This document shows, piece after piece, positions 16,329 through 24,029 of a DNA stretch of 64,000 nt (position 1 is the stretch's first letter; each line of letters starts with the position of its first letter). Made by a program: the position numbers and the translations under genes. The notes beneath the pieces were generated by a model. It was not told the origin of the DNA. It did no database searches and was given only the letters and a program-made list of their open reading frames with translations. Source of the stretch: Kerstersia gyiorum (GTDB taxonomy: Bacteria > Pseudomonadota > Gammaproteobacteria > Burkholderiales > Burkholderiaceae_B); NCBI RefSeq assembly GCF_004216755.1, contig NZ_SGWZ01000002.1:372001-436000 (forward strand), in the 5' to 3' direction.

Positions 16329-17975
16329 GTGGTGCAACGCGAATCCATGGAATATGACGTGGTGATCGTCGGCGGGGGGCCGGCGGGCCTGTCGGCGGCG
16401 ATCCGGCTCAAGCAGCTGGCGGCGGCGTCCGGCAGCGAGCTGGGCGTGTGCGTGCTGGAGAAGGGCGCGGAACTGGGCGCGCACACGTTGTCGGGCGCGA
16501 TCATGGACCCGCGTGCGTTAGATGAGCTGCTGCCGGACTGGCGCGAACGCGGCGCGCCGCTGGACGTGCCGGTCACGCAGGACCGCTTCCTGTTTCTCAC
16601 GCAGGAGAAGGCGCTGCGCACGCCGGACTGGCTGCTGCCGTCCTGTTTCCACAATGAAGGCAACTACATCGTGCGCCTGGGGCACGTGGTGCGCTGGCTG
16701 GGCGAGCAGGCCGAGGCGCTGGGCGTGGACATCTTTCCCGGCTTTGCCGCCGTGGAGGTGCTGTACGACGCGCAGGGCGCGGTGCGCGGCGTGGCGACCG
16801 GCGACATGGGCATGGCGCGCGACGGCAGCCACACGGCGAACTACCAGCCCGGCATGGAGCTGCTGGCGCGCTATACGGTGTTTGCCGAGGGCGCGCGCGG
16901 CCAGCTCGGGCGCGAACTGATCGCGCGCTTCGGGCTGGACGCGGGGCGCGACCCGCAGAGCTATGGCATAGGCATCAAGGAACTCTGGGAGATAGACCCG
17001 GCGCAATCGCAGCCTGGCCTGGCGATCCACACCAGCGGCTGGCCGCTGGACAGCAAGACCTACGGCGGCACCTTCCTGTATCACCTCAATGACAATCAGG
17101 TGGCGCTGGGCATGGTAGTGGGGCTGGACTATGCCAACCCCTGGCTGTCGCCCTTCGAGGAATTCCAGCGCTTCAAGACGCACCCGGCCATCCGCCCCAT
17201 GCTCGAAGGCGGCAAGCGCCTGGCTTATGGCGCGCGCGCCATCACGGCCGGCGGCCTGTTGTCGCTGCCCAGGCTGGATTTCCCGGGCGGTGTGCTGGTG
17301 GGCTGCGAAGCCGGCTTCATGAATGCCTCGCGCATCAAGGGCAGCCATGCCGCCATCAAGTCCGGCATGCTGGCGGCGCAAGCCATTCATGCGGCGCTGA
17401 CCCAGGGGCGTGGCCAGGATGCGCTGGACGGCTACGGCCAGGCCTTCCAGGCCTCCTGGCTGCACGAGGAACTGAACCGGGCGCGCAACTTCAAGCAGTG
17501 GTTCAAGAAGGGGCTGCCGGTGGCAAGCTTCATGACGTTCGTGGAGCAGGGCCTGCTCAAGGGACGGATGCCCTGGACACTGCACCGCAAGCAGCCCGAC
17601 CACGCCTGTCTGCGGCCGGCGGCGGAGTACGAGCGCATCGACTACCCAAAGCCGGATGGCAAGATCACTTTCGACCGCCTGAGTTCGGTCTTCATCTCGA
17701 ACACCAACCACGATGAAGACGAGCCGGTGCACCTGACACTCAAGGACCCGGCGGTGCCGGTGCAGGTGAACCTGGCCATCTATGCGGGGCCGGAGGCGCG
17801 CTATTGCCCGGCCGGGGTGTACGAGTTCGTCAAGGACGAAGCCGGCGCCGACGCGCTGCGCATCAATGCGCAGAACTGCGTGCATTGCAAGACCTGTGAC
17901 ATCAAGGACCCGACGCAGAATATCGTCTGGGTCGCGCCCCAGGGCGGCGAAGGGCCGGTCTATAACGGCCTGTGA
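16329..17975 (+). CDS. electron transfer flavoprotein-ubiquinone oxidoreductase
   Basis: The 548-aa protein passes electrons from reduced ETF to ubiquinone at the inner membrane. It starts with the FAD dinucleotide fold 'VVIVGGGPAGLSAAIRL' and has 'GCEAGFMNASRIKGSHAAIKSG'-type central sequence in two parts. It ends with the [4Fe-4S] cysteines in 'YCPAGVYEF' and 'NCVHCKTCDIKDPTQN'. Length matches the family. GTG 16329 is chosen for the GGGGAG site 6 nt upstream; ATG 16347 is the alternative. Placed after the beta-oxidation genes, it gives the acyl-CoA dehydrogenase at 2894 an electron exit, though the ETF subunits are not in this window. Confidence 0.95.
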   Translation: MVQRESMEYDVVIVGGGPAGLSAAIRLKQLAAASGSELGVCVLEKGAELGAHTLSGAIMDPRALDELLPDWRERGAPLDVPVTQDRFLFLTQEKALRTPDWLLPSCFHNEGNYIVRLGHVVRWLGEQAEALGVDIFPGFAAVEVLYDAQGAVRGVATGDMGMARDGSHTANYQPGMELLARYTVFAEGARGQLGRELIARFGLDAGRDPQSYGIGIKELWEIDPAQSQPGLAIHTSGWPLDSKTYGGTFLYHLNDNQVALGMVVGLDYANPWLSPFEEFQRFKTHPAIRPMLEGGKRLAYGARAITAGGLLSLPRLDFPGGVLVGCEAGFMNASRIKGSHAAIKSGMLAAQAIHAALTQGRGQDALDGYGQAFQASWLHEELNRARNFKQWFKKGLPVASFMTFVEQGLLKGRMPWTLHRKQPDHACLRPAAEYERIDYPKPDGKITFDRLSSVFISNTNHDEDEPVHLTLKDPAVPVQVNLAIYAGPEARYCPAGVYEFVKDEAGADALRINAQNCVHCKTCDIKDPTQNIVWVAPQGGEGPVYNGL

Positions 17976-17980
17976 TGCCG

Positions 17981-17999
17981 GCCGGAGCGTTGCTCCGGC
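17981..17999. repeat. hairpin GCCGGAGC/GCTCCGGC between convergent genes
   Basis: An 8-bp perfect stem with a GTT loop lies between the convergent ETF-QO and Nudix genes. No U-run follows on either strand. It could stall or stabilise transcript ends. Confidence 0.4.
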
Positions 18000-18038
18000 T
18001 GCCGGTTCGTGCCGCCAGAGGGAGCTTGGCGGGTCGGC

Positions 18039-18680
18039 TCAGGGGCTGCCGGCCGGTTGCCACGCCAGTTGCCATTTGCCTTCCCAGGCATTTTGCAACC
18101 AGAGCGCGCAAGCCAGCGTTTTGGCATCAGTCACCAGGCCGGTGCGGCAGGCATCAAGGAAATCCGGAATGGCGCAGCGCGCCACGTCCAGGAATTCGCC
18201 TTCATCCAGCTGGCGTTCGCCGCCCTGCAGGCCGCGTGCGAAGAAAATATGGATGACTTCATCGGAGTAACCGATCGCCAGATGCAATTTTCCGGCATAG
18301 GCCCATTCGCTGGCCCGGTAGCCGGTTTCTTCCAGCAGTTCCCGCTGGCCGCAGACCAATGGAGCTTCGCCTGCATCAAGCTTGCCCGCGGGAAACTCGA
18401 CAATTACCTGGTCTACCGGATAGCGGAACTGCCGTTCCAGCAGCACGTGGTCGTCATCGAACAGCGGGATCACCACTGTTGCGCCCGGGTGCACCACATA
18501 TTCCCGACGTGTCAGCTTGCCATCGGGCAGGCGCACGGTATCCTCGCGCAGTCGCAGCAGCCTGCCCTGGTAGATTTCCTTGCGTTCATGAAGGGTTTCA
18601 CGCAGATGTGCGTCGCTCAGGGCCTGGGCATCGAGTTTCAGCAAGGGGGGCAGCGCGCCGCCGGCAGTGGTGTGGTTCAT
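18039..18680 (-). CDS. Nudix hydrolase, ADP-ribose pyrophosphatase-like
   Basis: The 213-aa protein has a full Nudix box, G99-x5-E105-x7-R113-E114-L-x-E117-E118-x-G120, within 'GKLDAGEAPLVCGQRELLEE' and the following 'TGY'. 'VVIPLFDDDHVLLERQFRYPV' before it is typical of ADP-sugar pyrophosphatases (NudF type), which split ADP-ribose to AMP and ribose-5-phosphate. It overlaps the upstream PIN-domain gene by 4 nt (ATGA), so the two are translationally coupled. It is cytoplasmic. Confidence 0.9.
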   Translation of the reverse strand: MNHTTAGGALPPLLKLDAQALSDAHLRETLHERKEIYQGRLLRLREDTVRLPDGKLTRREYVVHPGATVVIPLFDDDHVLLERQFRYPVDQVIVEFPAGKLDAGEAPLVCGQRELLEETGYRASEWAYAGKLHLAIGYSDEVIHIFFARGLQGGERQLDEGEFLDVARCAIPDFLDACRTGLVTDAKTLACALWLQNAWEGKWQLAWQPAGSP

Positions 18681-19333
18681 GAAGTGGTTGGGGTAAGGGA
18701 AGAAGAGAGGGGCTCTGCGCCTGTTGTTTGTTGCCGCTGCGCCTGGGCCCAGAACAGCTGGCGCAGCAGGAAGAGGCGCTCACGCCGCAGGGCATCGGCG
18801 ATGGGTTCGGGAGTGCCGCCCAGATCGCTGGCATCCTGCGCCATGCCTTCCAGCGCCGCCAGCAAAGCACTGGGGGCGGCATGCCAGAAACGCGCCAGCA
18901 GCGTATCCGGAGACACCGCCTGCAAGCCCAGGCGGCGCAGCTCGGAACGGTTGAAATCGCGCAGATTCCAGGTGGCAATGGCAATGCTGGCTTCGGGGGA
19001 GCGGGCCTGGGCATCGCGGGCGGCGGCAATCACGTGCCAGTCCTTGGGGTCGCTATAGCGCAACCCGGCTTTCCATTCCTGCAGATTGCCGGCGCAGGCT
19101 GCGGGGAATGCGGTCTGCATGTCTTGCCATTCCTGTTGCAGGCGTTCGGCTGGAATGGACCAGATGCGGGCGGCATTGCGTCGCCATTCATCGCCGATAT
19201 ATTCGCTCCATATCGGTTCGTACAGCCCCATGCCAGCCAGGCGCAGCCAGAGGCGGCGCAGGATGCCGGGCATCAGTACACAGGCATCCAGCACCACATG
19301 GCTGGGCGGCGGCAACGTGGCAGTGGTATTCAT
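18677..19333 (-). CDS. PIN domain-containing protein
   Basis: The 218-aa protein opens with a PIN nuclease core: D16 in 'VVLDACVLMP', E44 in 'PIWSEYIGDEW', D95/D98 in 'RYSDPKDWHVIAAA' and D126 in 'TWNLRDF'. These would coordinate Mg2+ for RNA cleavage. The last 70 residues are helical and of unknown role. No antitoxin gene precedes it: the upstream neighbour encodes a 112-aa protein unlike known antitoxins, so a toxin-antitoxin role is unsupported. It is coupled to the Nudix gene by a 4-nt overlap, which hints at a shared RNA or nucleotide task (inference). Confidence 0.75.
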   Translation of the reverse strand: MNTTATLPPPSHVVLDACVLMPGILRRLWLRLAGMGLYEPIWSEYIGDEWRRNAARIWSIPAERLQQEWQDMQTAFPAACAGNLQEWKAGLRYSDPKDWHVIAAARDAQARSPEASIAIATWNLRDFNRSELRRLGLQAVSPDTLLARFWHAAPSALLAALEGMAQDASDLGGTPEPIADALRRERLFLLRQLFWAQAQRQQTTGAEPLSSSLTPTTS

Positions 19334-19351
19334 GCGTTTCAGCCAGCGCTG

Positions 19352-19690
19352 TCAGTTCAAGTGAGAGGGCAGGGCGACGCCGGGCAGGCGCAGGCTGTAG
19401 AGCACGGATTGCTGCACGGCAGGCGATGCGCAGAAAATGACGGCCACATCACCATCATTCATATTGTCGAGCACGTCGGAGAGCTGCTCTGGCGCCTGCT
19501 CGGGCATATCCAGGCCGCAGACATGCACCTCGCCACTTTCCTCGAATACTTCGGCGGGCAGGATTTCCGTGACGGCATCCAGATCGGCTTCGCCGATGAC
19601 GACATAGATACGGAAGCGGAGGCCGTCCTGGGTGGTTTCCAGGATGACGCCGCGCAGACAGGTGCCGGTTTGTTTACTCAGGACAGACAT
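19352..19690 (-). CDS. hypothetical protein (112 aa)
   Basis: The 112-aa acidic protein begins 'MSVLSKQTGTCLRGV' and contains 'RFRIYVVIGEADLDAVTEILP' and 'VLDNMNDGDVAVIFCASPAVQQSVLYSL'. It has no signal peptide or transmembrane helix. I do not recognise a family. It ends 18 nt before the PIN gene on the same strand and is probably first in a three-gene unit with PIN and Nudix. It stands divergent from tRNA-Ser, with about 90 bp to that promoter. Confidence 0.65.
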   Translation of the reverse strand: MSVLSKQTGTCLRGVILETTQDGLRFRIYVVIGEADLDAVTEILPAEVFEESGEVHVCGLDMPEQAPEQLSDVLDNMNDGDVAVIFCASPAVQQSVLYSLRLPGVALPSHLN

Positions 19691-19782
19691 GAAAATCCCG
19701 CAATTCGCTCAACTGCCAGTTTAACGCCGAACCAGGCTGTTATCCGCAGGCACCCATTTCAGGGGGCGGGGCGCCCGAGTCC

Positions 19783-19813
19783 TTGCCGGGGACGCGTCGA
19801 AGTCTGCTAGAAT
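19783..19813 (+). promoter_or_regulatory. promoter of tRNA-Ser
   Basis: An extended -10, TGCTAGAAT (19805-19813), is preceded by TTGCCG (19783-19788) with a 19-bp spacer. The predicted start is near 19820, some 55 nt before the tRNA. Confidence 0.65.
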
Positions 19814-19875
19814 CCCGTCTCTTGAAATGTTGCAGTGCTGCCAGGGCCCGTTCCGGCAGTCGCTGCAGCAGAGCG

Positions 19876-19963
19876 GGAAGCGTGGCAGAGTGGTCGATTG
19901 CACCGGTCTTGAAAACCGGCAACGGGCAACCGTTCGTGAGTTCGAATCTCACCGCTTCCGCCA
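19876..19963 (+). tRNA. tRNA-Ser (anticodon TGA)
   Basis: An 88-nt cloverleaf with a long variable arm, as expected for Ser, has acceptor GGAAGCG/CGCTTCC, anticodon stem CCGGT/ACCGG with loop containing TGA, variable arm around 'AACGGGCAACCGTT', T-loop 'GTTCGAAT', discriminator G and encoded CCA. Confidence 0.95.
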
Positions 19964-19976
19964 GAATAATACCCAG

Positions 19977-20015
19977 CCCGCTGATTCCATTGCCCGGATC
20001 AGCGGGTTTTTGATT
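19977..20015 (+). terminator. intrinsic terminator after tRNA-Ser
   Basis: A perfect stem CCCGCTGAT/ATCAGCGGG with a 12-nt loop is followed by a TTTTTGATTTT run, 14 nt after the tRNA end. Confidence 0.88.
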
Positions 20016-20104
20016 TTCGGTCCGGCAGTTCCCGGTTTGCCGCGCTCGCGCCTGCGGTCATGCAAGCACCGGGTCATTGCCCTACATCTATATTGGAGAA
20101 CATC

Positions 20105-20401
20105 ATGGCAGATCAGGACGCGCTTGAATCCAGGCTCCTGGAATTGGAAGAACGGGTCAGGGGTATGCAAATCGGATTGCAGAATCTGGTTGTGGCCATT
20201 TGCGCGAACGGTTCCATTGATGTCTCCAAGGTGGCGACGTCCTACAACCGGCTCAATGACACCATCCGTGAGCGCGTCGCCAGCGAAGACGGGCCGTGCC
20301 GGAATGCCATGGATCATATCGGCAAAGTGCTGGAAGCCGCCGGCTCTGTGATTGAGCAAGGCCTGCAGGAAGCCCGTGAAGCCGGAAACAAGGCGCATTG
20401 A
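20105..20401 (+). CDS. small hypothetical helical protein (98 aa)
   Basis: This 98-aa frame starts at ATG 20105, 7 nt after a GGAG site; the longer form from 20060 lacks one. The sequence 'ALESRLLELEERVRGMQIGLQ' in two heptad-like stretches predicts a coiled coil at residues 5-30, followed by more amphipathic helices to 'EQGLQEAREAGNKAH'. No family is recognised. The following gene starts about 70 nt downstream on the same strand. Confidence 0.6.
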   Translation: MADQDALESRLLELEERVRGMQIGLQNLVVAICANGSIDVSKVATSYNRLNDTIRERVASEDGPCRNAMDHIGKVLEAAGSVIEQGLQEAREAGNKAH

Positions 20402-20471
20402 CCTGGGAGGTGTTTCTGGGCATGTTGCGCTCCCGCGTGAAGTGCCAGACCCTGGCGTAAACCCAGCCCAA

Positions 20472-20975
20472 ATGCTGAATCTCCTTTCGACTGACGGAAT
20501 CGGTGAGCTTTCTGTCATGGATTTGCTTGCCTGCTATGCAAGGATCTGTGACCAGCTGCGCCAACGGGGTGTGTTGCGCAGTGGAAATAATCCGACCGGT
20601 GATTTGGCTGAGTATTTATTCTGCCGGGCATTTGGCTGGCAGCAGGCAAAGAATTCCGTGCGCGGATATGACGCGACGGATGCAGATGGGGTGCGTTATC
20701 AGATCAAGGCGCGCCGCATAATGGGCAGGGGATCGTCGCGCGAGCTGTCTGCTATTCGGGACATTAAGGATGGGCACTTTGATGTCTTGGCGGGGCTATT
20801 GTTCGATAGCGAATTCAAGGTGCAACGGGCAGCTTTGATCCCAATCTCCTGTGTGATCGAGCGATCAAGCTTCAGTGCTCATACCAAGAGCAGCAAATTT
20901 ATGCTGAGAGACGAGGTCTGGCGTCTGCCGGAGGTCCGAGACGTGACGATGGAACTCAGATCCGTGCGGGTTTGA
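20472..20975 (+). CDS. DUF6998-like protein, possibly nuclease fold
   Basis: The 167-aa protein resembles bacterial DUF6998-type proteins: 'LLACYARICDQLRQRGVLRSGNNPTG' in outline, 'DLAEYLFCRAFGW', then 'GYDATDADGVRYQIKARRI'. The acidic residues plus 'YQIKARR' recall a PD-(D/E)XK nuclease core (inference). ATG 20472 gives the usual distance to the conserved Arg-Gly-Val segment; ATG 20517 has a better ribosome-binding site and is an alternative. Codon use is more AT-rich than in neighbouring genes, suggesting later acquisition next to tRNA-Ser. Family assignment is from memory. Confidence 0.6.
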   Translation: MLNLLSTDGIGELSVMDLLACYARICDQLRQRGVLRSGNNPTGDLAEYLFCRAFGWQQAKNSVRGYDATDADGVRYQIKARRIMGRGSSRELSAIRDIKDGHFDVLAGLLFDSEFKVQRAALIPISCVIERSSFSAHTKSSKFMLRDEVWRLPEVRDVTMELRSVRV

Positions 20976-21019
20976 TCGGTGCGCGCCTGTCGGTGTGGCT
21001 GCGTGTTTTGGTTGAAGGG

Positions 21020-21553
21020 CTATAACAGCTTGAATCCGGCCCAGCCGGGCAGCAGCAAGGTGCAGGTCCATAAAAACGCGGACAGCCAGTTGGCAACGTG
21101 AAAGCGCTGTTGTGGCATTTTGAAGATGCCAGCGACCAGCGGCACCGTCGCCCGCAGCGGCCCGAAGAAGCGGCAGAGCACAATGCTGGCCCAGTCCCAG
21201 CGGTCGAAGAAGCGTTTGGTCCTGACGTAGAGCGCCTGTCGGCACTGAATCCAGCGGGAGTTCAGGATCACAGGGCCGTAGCGCTGCCCCAATGAGTACG
21301 AGATCCAGTCGCCCAGCCCGGCGCCCAGTGATATGGCCAGCCAGATCGGAATAAATGGAATGTCGCCTGCGCCCAGCAGTGCGCCGATCGAGAGCAGCAA
21401 GGCCGTGCCTGGAATGACCAGGGCGACAAAAGGCAGGGATTTGAGCAGCGCCAGCACAAAGCTGATGCAGGCCAGCCAATTGCTGTGCTTGGCGCCAAGC
21501 GCCAGGATGCTGCTGGACATATCCTGCAAGAGGGGCAATAGGGAAGCGAACAT
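21020..21553 (-). CDS. DedA/SNARE-associated (VTT) family membrane protein
   Basis: The 177-aa membrane protein has the DedA features 'LPFVALVIPGTALLLSIGALL', 'LAISLGAGLGDWISYSLGQRYG' and the basic loop 'DRWDWASIVLCRFFGPLRATVPLVAG', with about five hydrophobic segments. DedA proteins are inner-membrane lipid scramblase or transporter candidates needed for envelope and proton-motive-force homeostasis. The start at 21553 is the first Met before the hydrophobic part; the ribosome-binding site is poorly placed, and Met12 ('MSSSIL') could also start. It stands alone and is convergent with the DUF6998-like gene. Confidence 0.87.
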   Translation of the reverse strand: MFASLLPLLQDMSSSILALGAKHSNWLACISFVLALLKSLPFVALVIPGTALLLSIGALLGAGDIPFIPIWLAISLGAGLGDWISYSLGQRYGPVILNSRWIQCRQALYVRTKRFFDRWDWASIVLCRFFGPLRATVPLVAGIFKMPQQRFHVANWLSAFLWTCTLLLPGWAGFKLL

Positions 21554-21905
21554 GGCCGTACTGCAGTCCTGGATGGGGCTCGAGCCGCTGACGGGGCGGC
21601 GCCGCCTGTATCGCGCCGCCGGGATCATGGTGCCAGGGCCGGCTATTCCGCCGGCGCCATGGCCATGCCATAAGCATACGTGAGATTTGCACCGGAAGTT
21701 TCCGATGCCGGTGTCATTGTGTCGCCCGGCACAGGGGCTGTTGCTGGCTGAATGGGGTGTCGAGCCTGGGGGGGCGTGAGGGTTGCGCTATCGGCAGGCT
21801 GTCATGGCAAGTGGCAGGTTTTGCGGTAGCATTCCTGGCAGCCGGCCTTGCAGGCCAGCGAGCGACCTGGCGTGTGGTCAGGGCAATCTAGGCAAGGAGA
21901 GATGG
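21554..21905. other. intergenic stretch, no gene recognised
   Basis: This 352-bp stretch separates the divergent DedA gene and the small gene at 21906. I see no supported frame or RNA, and no convincing promoter pair, only the AAGGAG site of the gene to the right. Confidence 0.4.
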
Positions 21906-22109
21906 ATGGCAGAGCAGGTATCCCCGCATCATCAGGAAGCGGCGAAGGCACTCGTGAAGGCAGTGCAGGATCTGGGGCATGACATGGACCAAGTGGTGGA
22001 CCGTGCTCGCGCCAATCTGATGGGCAACCCTGACACGGGCGAGGTGCGCCATCCGTACATGACGCAGATCATCACCCTGATCGAAGAGTTGGTGGCTGAT
22101 ACCAAGTAG
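21906..22109 (+). CDS. small hypothetical protein (67 aa)
   Basis: A 67-aa frame starts at ATG 21906 with an AAGGAG site 6 nt upstream. It reads 'MAEQVSPHHQEAAKALVKAV' and continues with 'DLGHDMDQVVDRARANLMG' and 'IITLIEELVADTK'. It is predicted all-helical, soluble and acidic. No family is recognised. It is followed by the tRNA-Val terminator on the opposite strand. Confidence 0.6.
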   Translation: MAEQVSPHHQEAAKALVKAVQDLGHDMDQVVDRARANLMGNPDTGEVRHPYMTQIITLIEELVADTK

Positions 22110-22270
22110 GATGCGGCTTGTTTGAATCATTGGCCGGAAGCGGGGCGGTGCCGTGTTTCCGGGCCAGCCTGGCTGAGGTGTTGGATGAGGAGGCGCGCGT
22201 GGGCCTGCTTGCCTGGACTGGATAAGGGAAGGCCGGGGTAGATAAAGCCATGCTGGCAGGCTTCGGACGC

Positions 22271-22297
22271 AAAAAAGCCACCAATGAACGGCGGCTT
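22271..22297 (-). terminator. intrinsic terminator of tRNA-Val
   Basis: In the minus direction, an AAGCCGCC/GGTGGCTT stem with one G-U pair and a 7-nt loop is followed by a run of T. It lies 16 nt beyond the tRNA 3' end. Confidence 0.85.
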
Positions 22298-22312
22298 GCT
22301 TGGCAGGAATTC

Positions 22313-22389
22313 TGGTAGGCGGTATTGGATTCGAACCAACGACCTCCACGATGTCAACGTGGCGCTCTAACCAACTGAGCTAACCGCCT
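22313..22389 (-). tRNA. tRNA-Val (anticodon GAC)
   Basis: The cloverleaf on the minus strand has acceptor AGGCGGT/ACCGCCT, D-arm 'AGCTCAGTTGGTTAGAGC', anticodon stem CCACG/CGTGG with loop TTGACAT (anticodon GAC), T-loop 'GTTCGAAT', discriminator A and encoded CCA at 22313-22315. Confidence 0.95.
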
Positions 22390-22402
22390 GTAAAGAAAAA
22401 TG

Positions 22403-22432
22403 ATTCTACAACCATTTTTTTACTGCTGTCAA
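22403..22432 (-). promoter_or_regulatory. promoter of tRNA-Val
   Basis: On the minus strand, TTGACA (22427-22432) and TAGAAT (22403-22408) with an 18-bp spacer place the start 6-7 nt before the mature tRNA. A second candidate, TTTACA-18-TATAAT, lies at 22528-22557. Confidence 0.82.
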
Positions 22433-22561
22433 CAAGAATTTCGTTTCGGGAGAAATTTTTCGTCCCTGGCGATTTGCCTGTTGCCTTCTGCCGCACCGCG
22501 TTTGTGGGGGTGAACCGAAGAAGCGGAATTATATACATATTTTTGGGTTTGTGTAAATTTC

Positions 22562-22587
22562 AGCTGATTTTTTTAGCTGATTTTTTT
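22562..22587. repeat. 13-bp perfect tandem duplication
   Basis: AGCTGATTTTTTT occurs twice in direct succession in the AT-rich gap between tRNA-Val and the SLC13 gene. It is probably a replication-slippage product. Confidence 0.7.
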
Positions 22588-22627
22588 AGGCGGCCATGGG
22601 GCTTTGAGGGATTGCGCGAATGGCGTG

Positions 22628-23926
22628 TCAACGGGATATCAGGCCTAGCAGTTTGAACCAGCCGTAGTCGAGCGGTACCAATATCAGGAAGGTGACTGCC
22701 GCAAGCGCCAGGCAGAGTCGTATGCCATCCCAGGTCTTCACATGGGCCATGCCCATGGCGACAACGATGGGGGATGCCTGGTAAGGCAACAACGGTGTGG
22801 CATAGCCTATGACCTGTACCATCAGAATGGTCAGTAGAGGCAGGCCGGAGGCCTCGGCCATGGACTGTGCGAGCGGGGTGAACAGCGCTGGCACGCCATT
22901 GGCCGTAACAGTGAAGTTCAATGCGCTGGTCAGGGCTATCAATGCCCCGAAACTGCGTGCCGGGCTGGCTGGATCGAGCGGCAGCAGGTGCAGCAGCCAG
23001 TTGCCCATGGCTGTCCCCAGCCCGGAATGGTTCACCAGCGCGGTCAGCCCCAGGATGCCGGCAACGTAAATACAGGTGCGGATATTGACGCCGGTGGCGA
23101 ATTCATCACCGGTCAGGAAGCCAATACGAGGCAGCAGGCAAATACAGGCTGCGCTCAGGCCGATCCAGGCGGGCGAGATGCCGTGCACGGCATCCGTCAT
23201 CCATAGCGCCAGCGTTGCGAGCAGCAATGCGCCCAAGCGCTTTTCGGCTGGGCTCAAGGGCTCGCCAGGTTCTATTCGCAAGACGGTACAGGGTTTCGCC
23301 GGGAACAGCAGACACAGGCATGCTGTCAGCGCCAGCCCCTTGAGCAGTCCGAGAACGGGGGCGTGCAGTACCAGGTAGGGCAAATATGAAAGATGGATGC
23401 CATAGGCGCTTTCGGCGGCGCCTGACATGACCAGGTTGGGCACGTTGGCAGGCAGGATGCTGGCGGAAAGCTGGAAGGTTCCGAGTCCGACCGCCAGGGC
23501 CAGGGCTGTACGGCCACGGCTGCCCTCGGCCAGCCCGGCGCGATCGGCCAGCGCCAGAACAATAGGCATCAGCAAGGCGATACGCCCCATGTTGGACGGC
23601 ATGACGAAAGCCAGTGCATAGGTCAGCAGCACCACGCCCCCAACCATGCGGGGCCAAGAGCCAGTCAACCGGCCTGCCAGGCTACGGGCGATGCGATCCG
23701 CCAGGCCGACCTTGCGGATCGCAACGCCGAGGATAAAGCCGCTGAGTACCAGCCAGAATGCCGCCGAGGCAAAACCTGAAAACAGAACGTCGGGCGGGGC
23801 GAGGTTCAAGACGGCTGCGGCGGCAAAAAACAATAAGGCAACGAGGTACTCCGGCAGTCTCGCTGTTGCCCAAAGTCCGATTGTTGCGACGATAATGCCC
23901 GCGCTCGTCCATGCCTCTGCCGTCAT
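22628..23926 (-). CDS. SLC13/DASS-type anion symporter
   Basis: The 432-aa polytopic protein has about 11-12 hydrophobic segments. It carries DASS-family features: 'FASAAFWLVLSGFILGVAI', 'LSASILPANVPNLVMSG' (helical hairpin with Asn-Leu) and 'LNFTVTANGVPALFTPLAQSM' near the C-terminal hairpin, followed by 'GYATPLLPYQASPIVVAMG'. Such proteins import di- or tricarboxylates or sulfate with Na+. The gene is divergent from the LysR gene at 24030 across 103 bp, which suggests control by that regulator. The exact substrate is not readable. Confidence 0.83.
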   Translation of the reverse strand: MTAEAWTSAGIIVATIGLWATARLPEYLVALLFFAAAAVLNLAPPDVLFSGFASAAFWLVLSGFILGVAIRKVGLADRIARSLAGRLTGSWPRMVGGVVLLTYALAFVMPSNMGRIALLMPIVLALADRAGLAEGSRGRTALALAVGLGTFQLSASILPANVPNLVMSGAAESAYGIHLSYLPYLVLHAPVLGLLKGLALTACLCLLFPAKPCTVLRIEPGEPLSPAEKRLGALLLATLALWMTDAVHGISPAWIGLSAACICLLPRIGFLTGDEFATGVNIRTCIYVAGILGLTALVNHSGLGTAMGNWLLHLLPLDPASPARSFGALIALTSALNFTVTANGVPALFTPLAQSMAEASGLPLLTILMVQVIGYATPLLPYQASPIVVAMGMAHVKTWDGIRLCLALAAVTFLILVPLDYGWFKLLGLISR

Positions 23927-24029
23927 TGGGTATCCTGATTGTTATATATTTGCGAAGGATATCTGAACGTTAATGACATATGAATCCGCAAATTTTCATG
24001 GATTCCTTTCAATAAAACGAAGGATTGCG

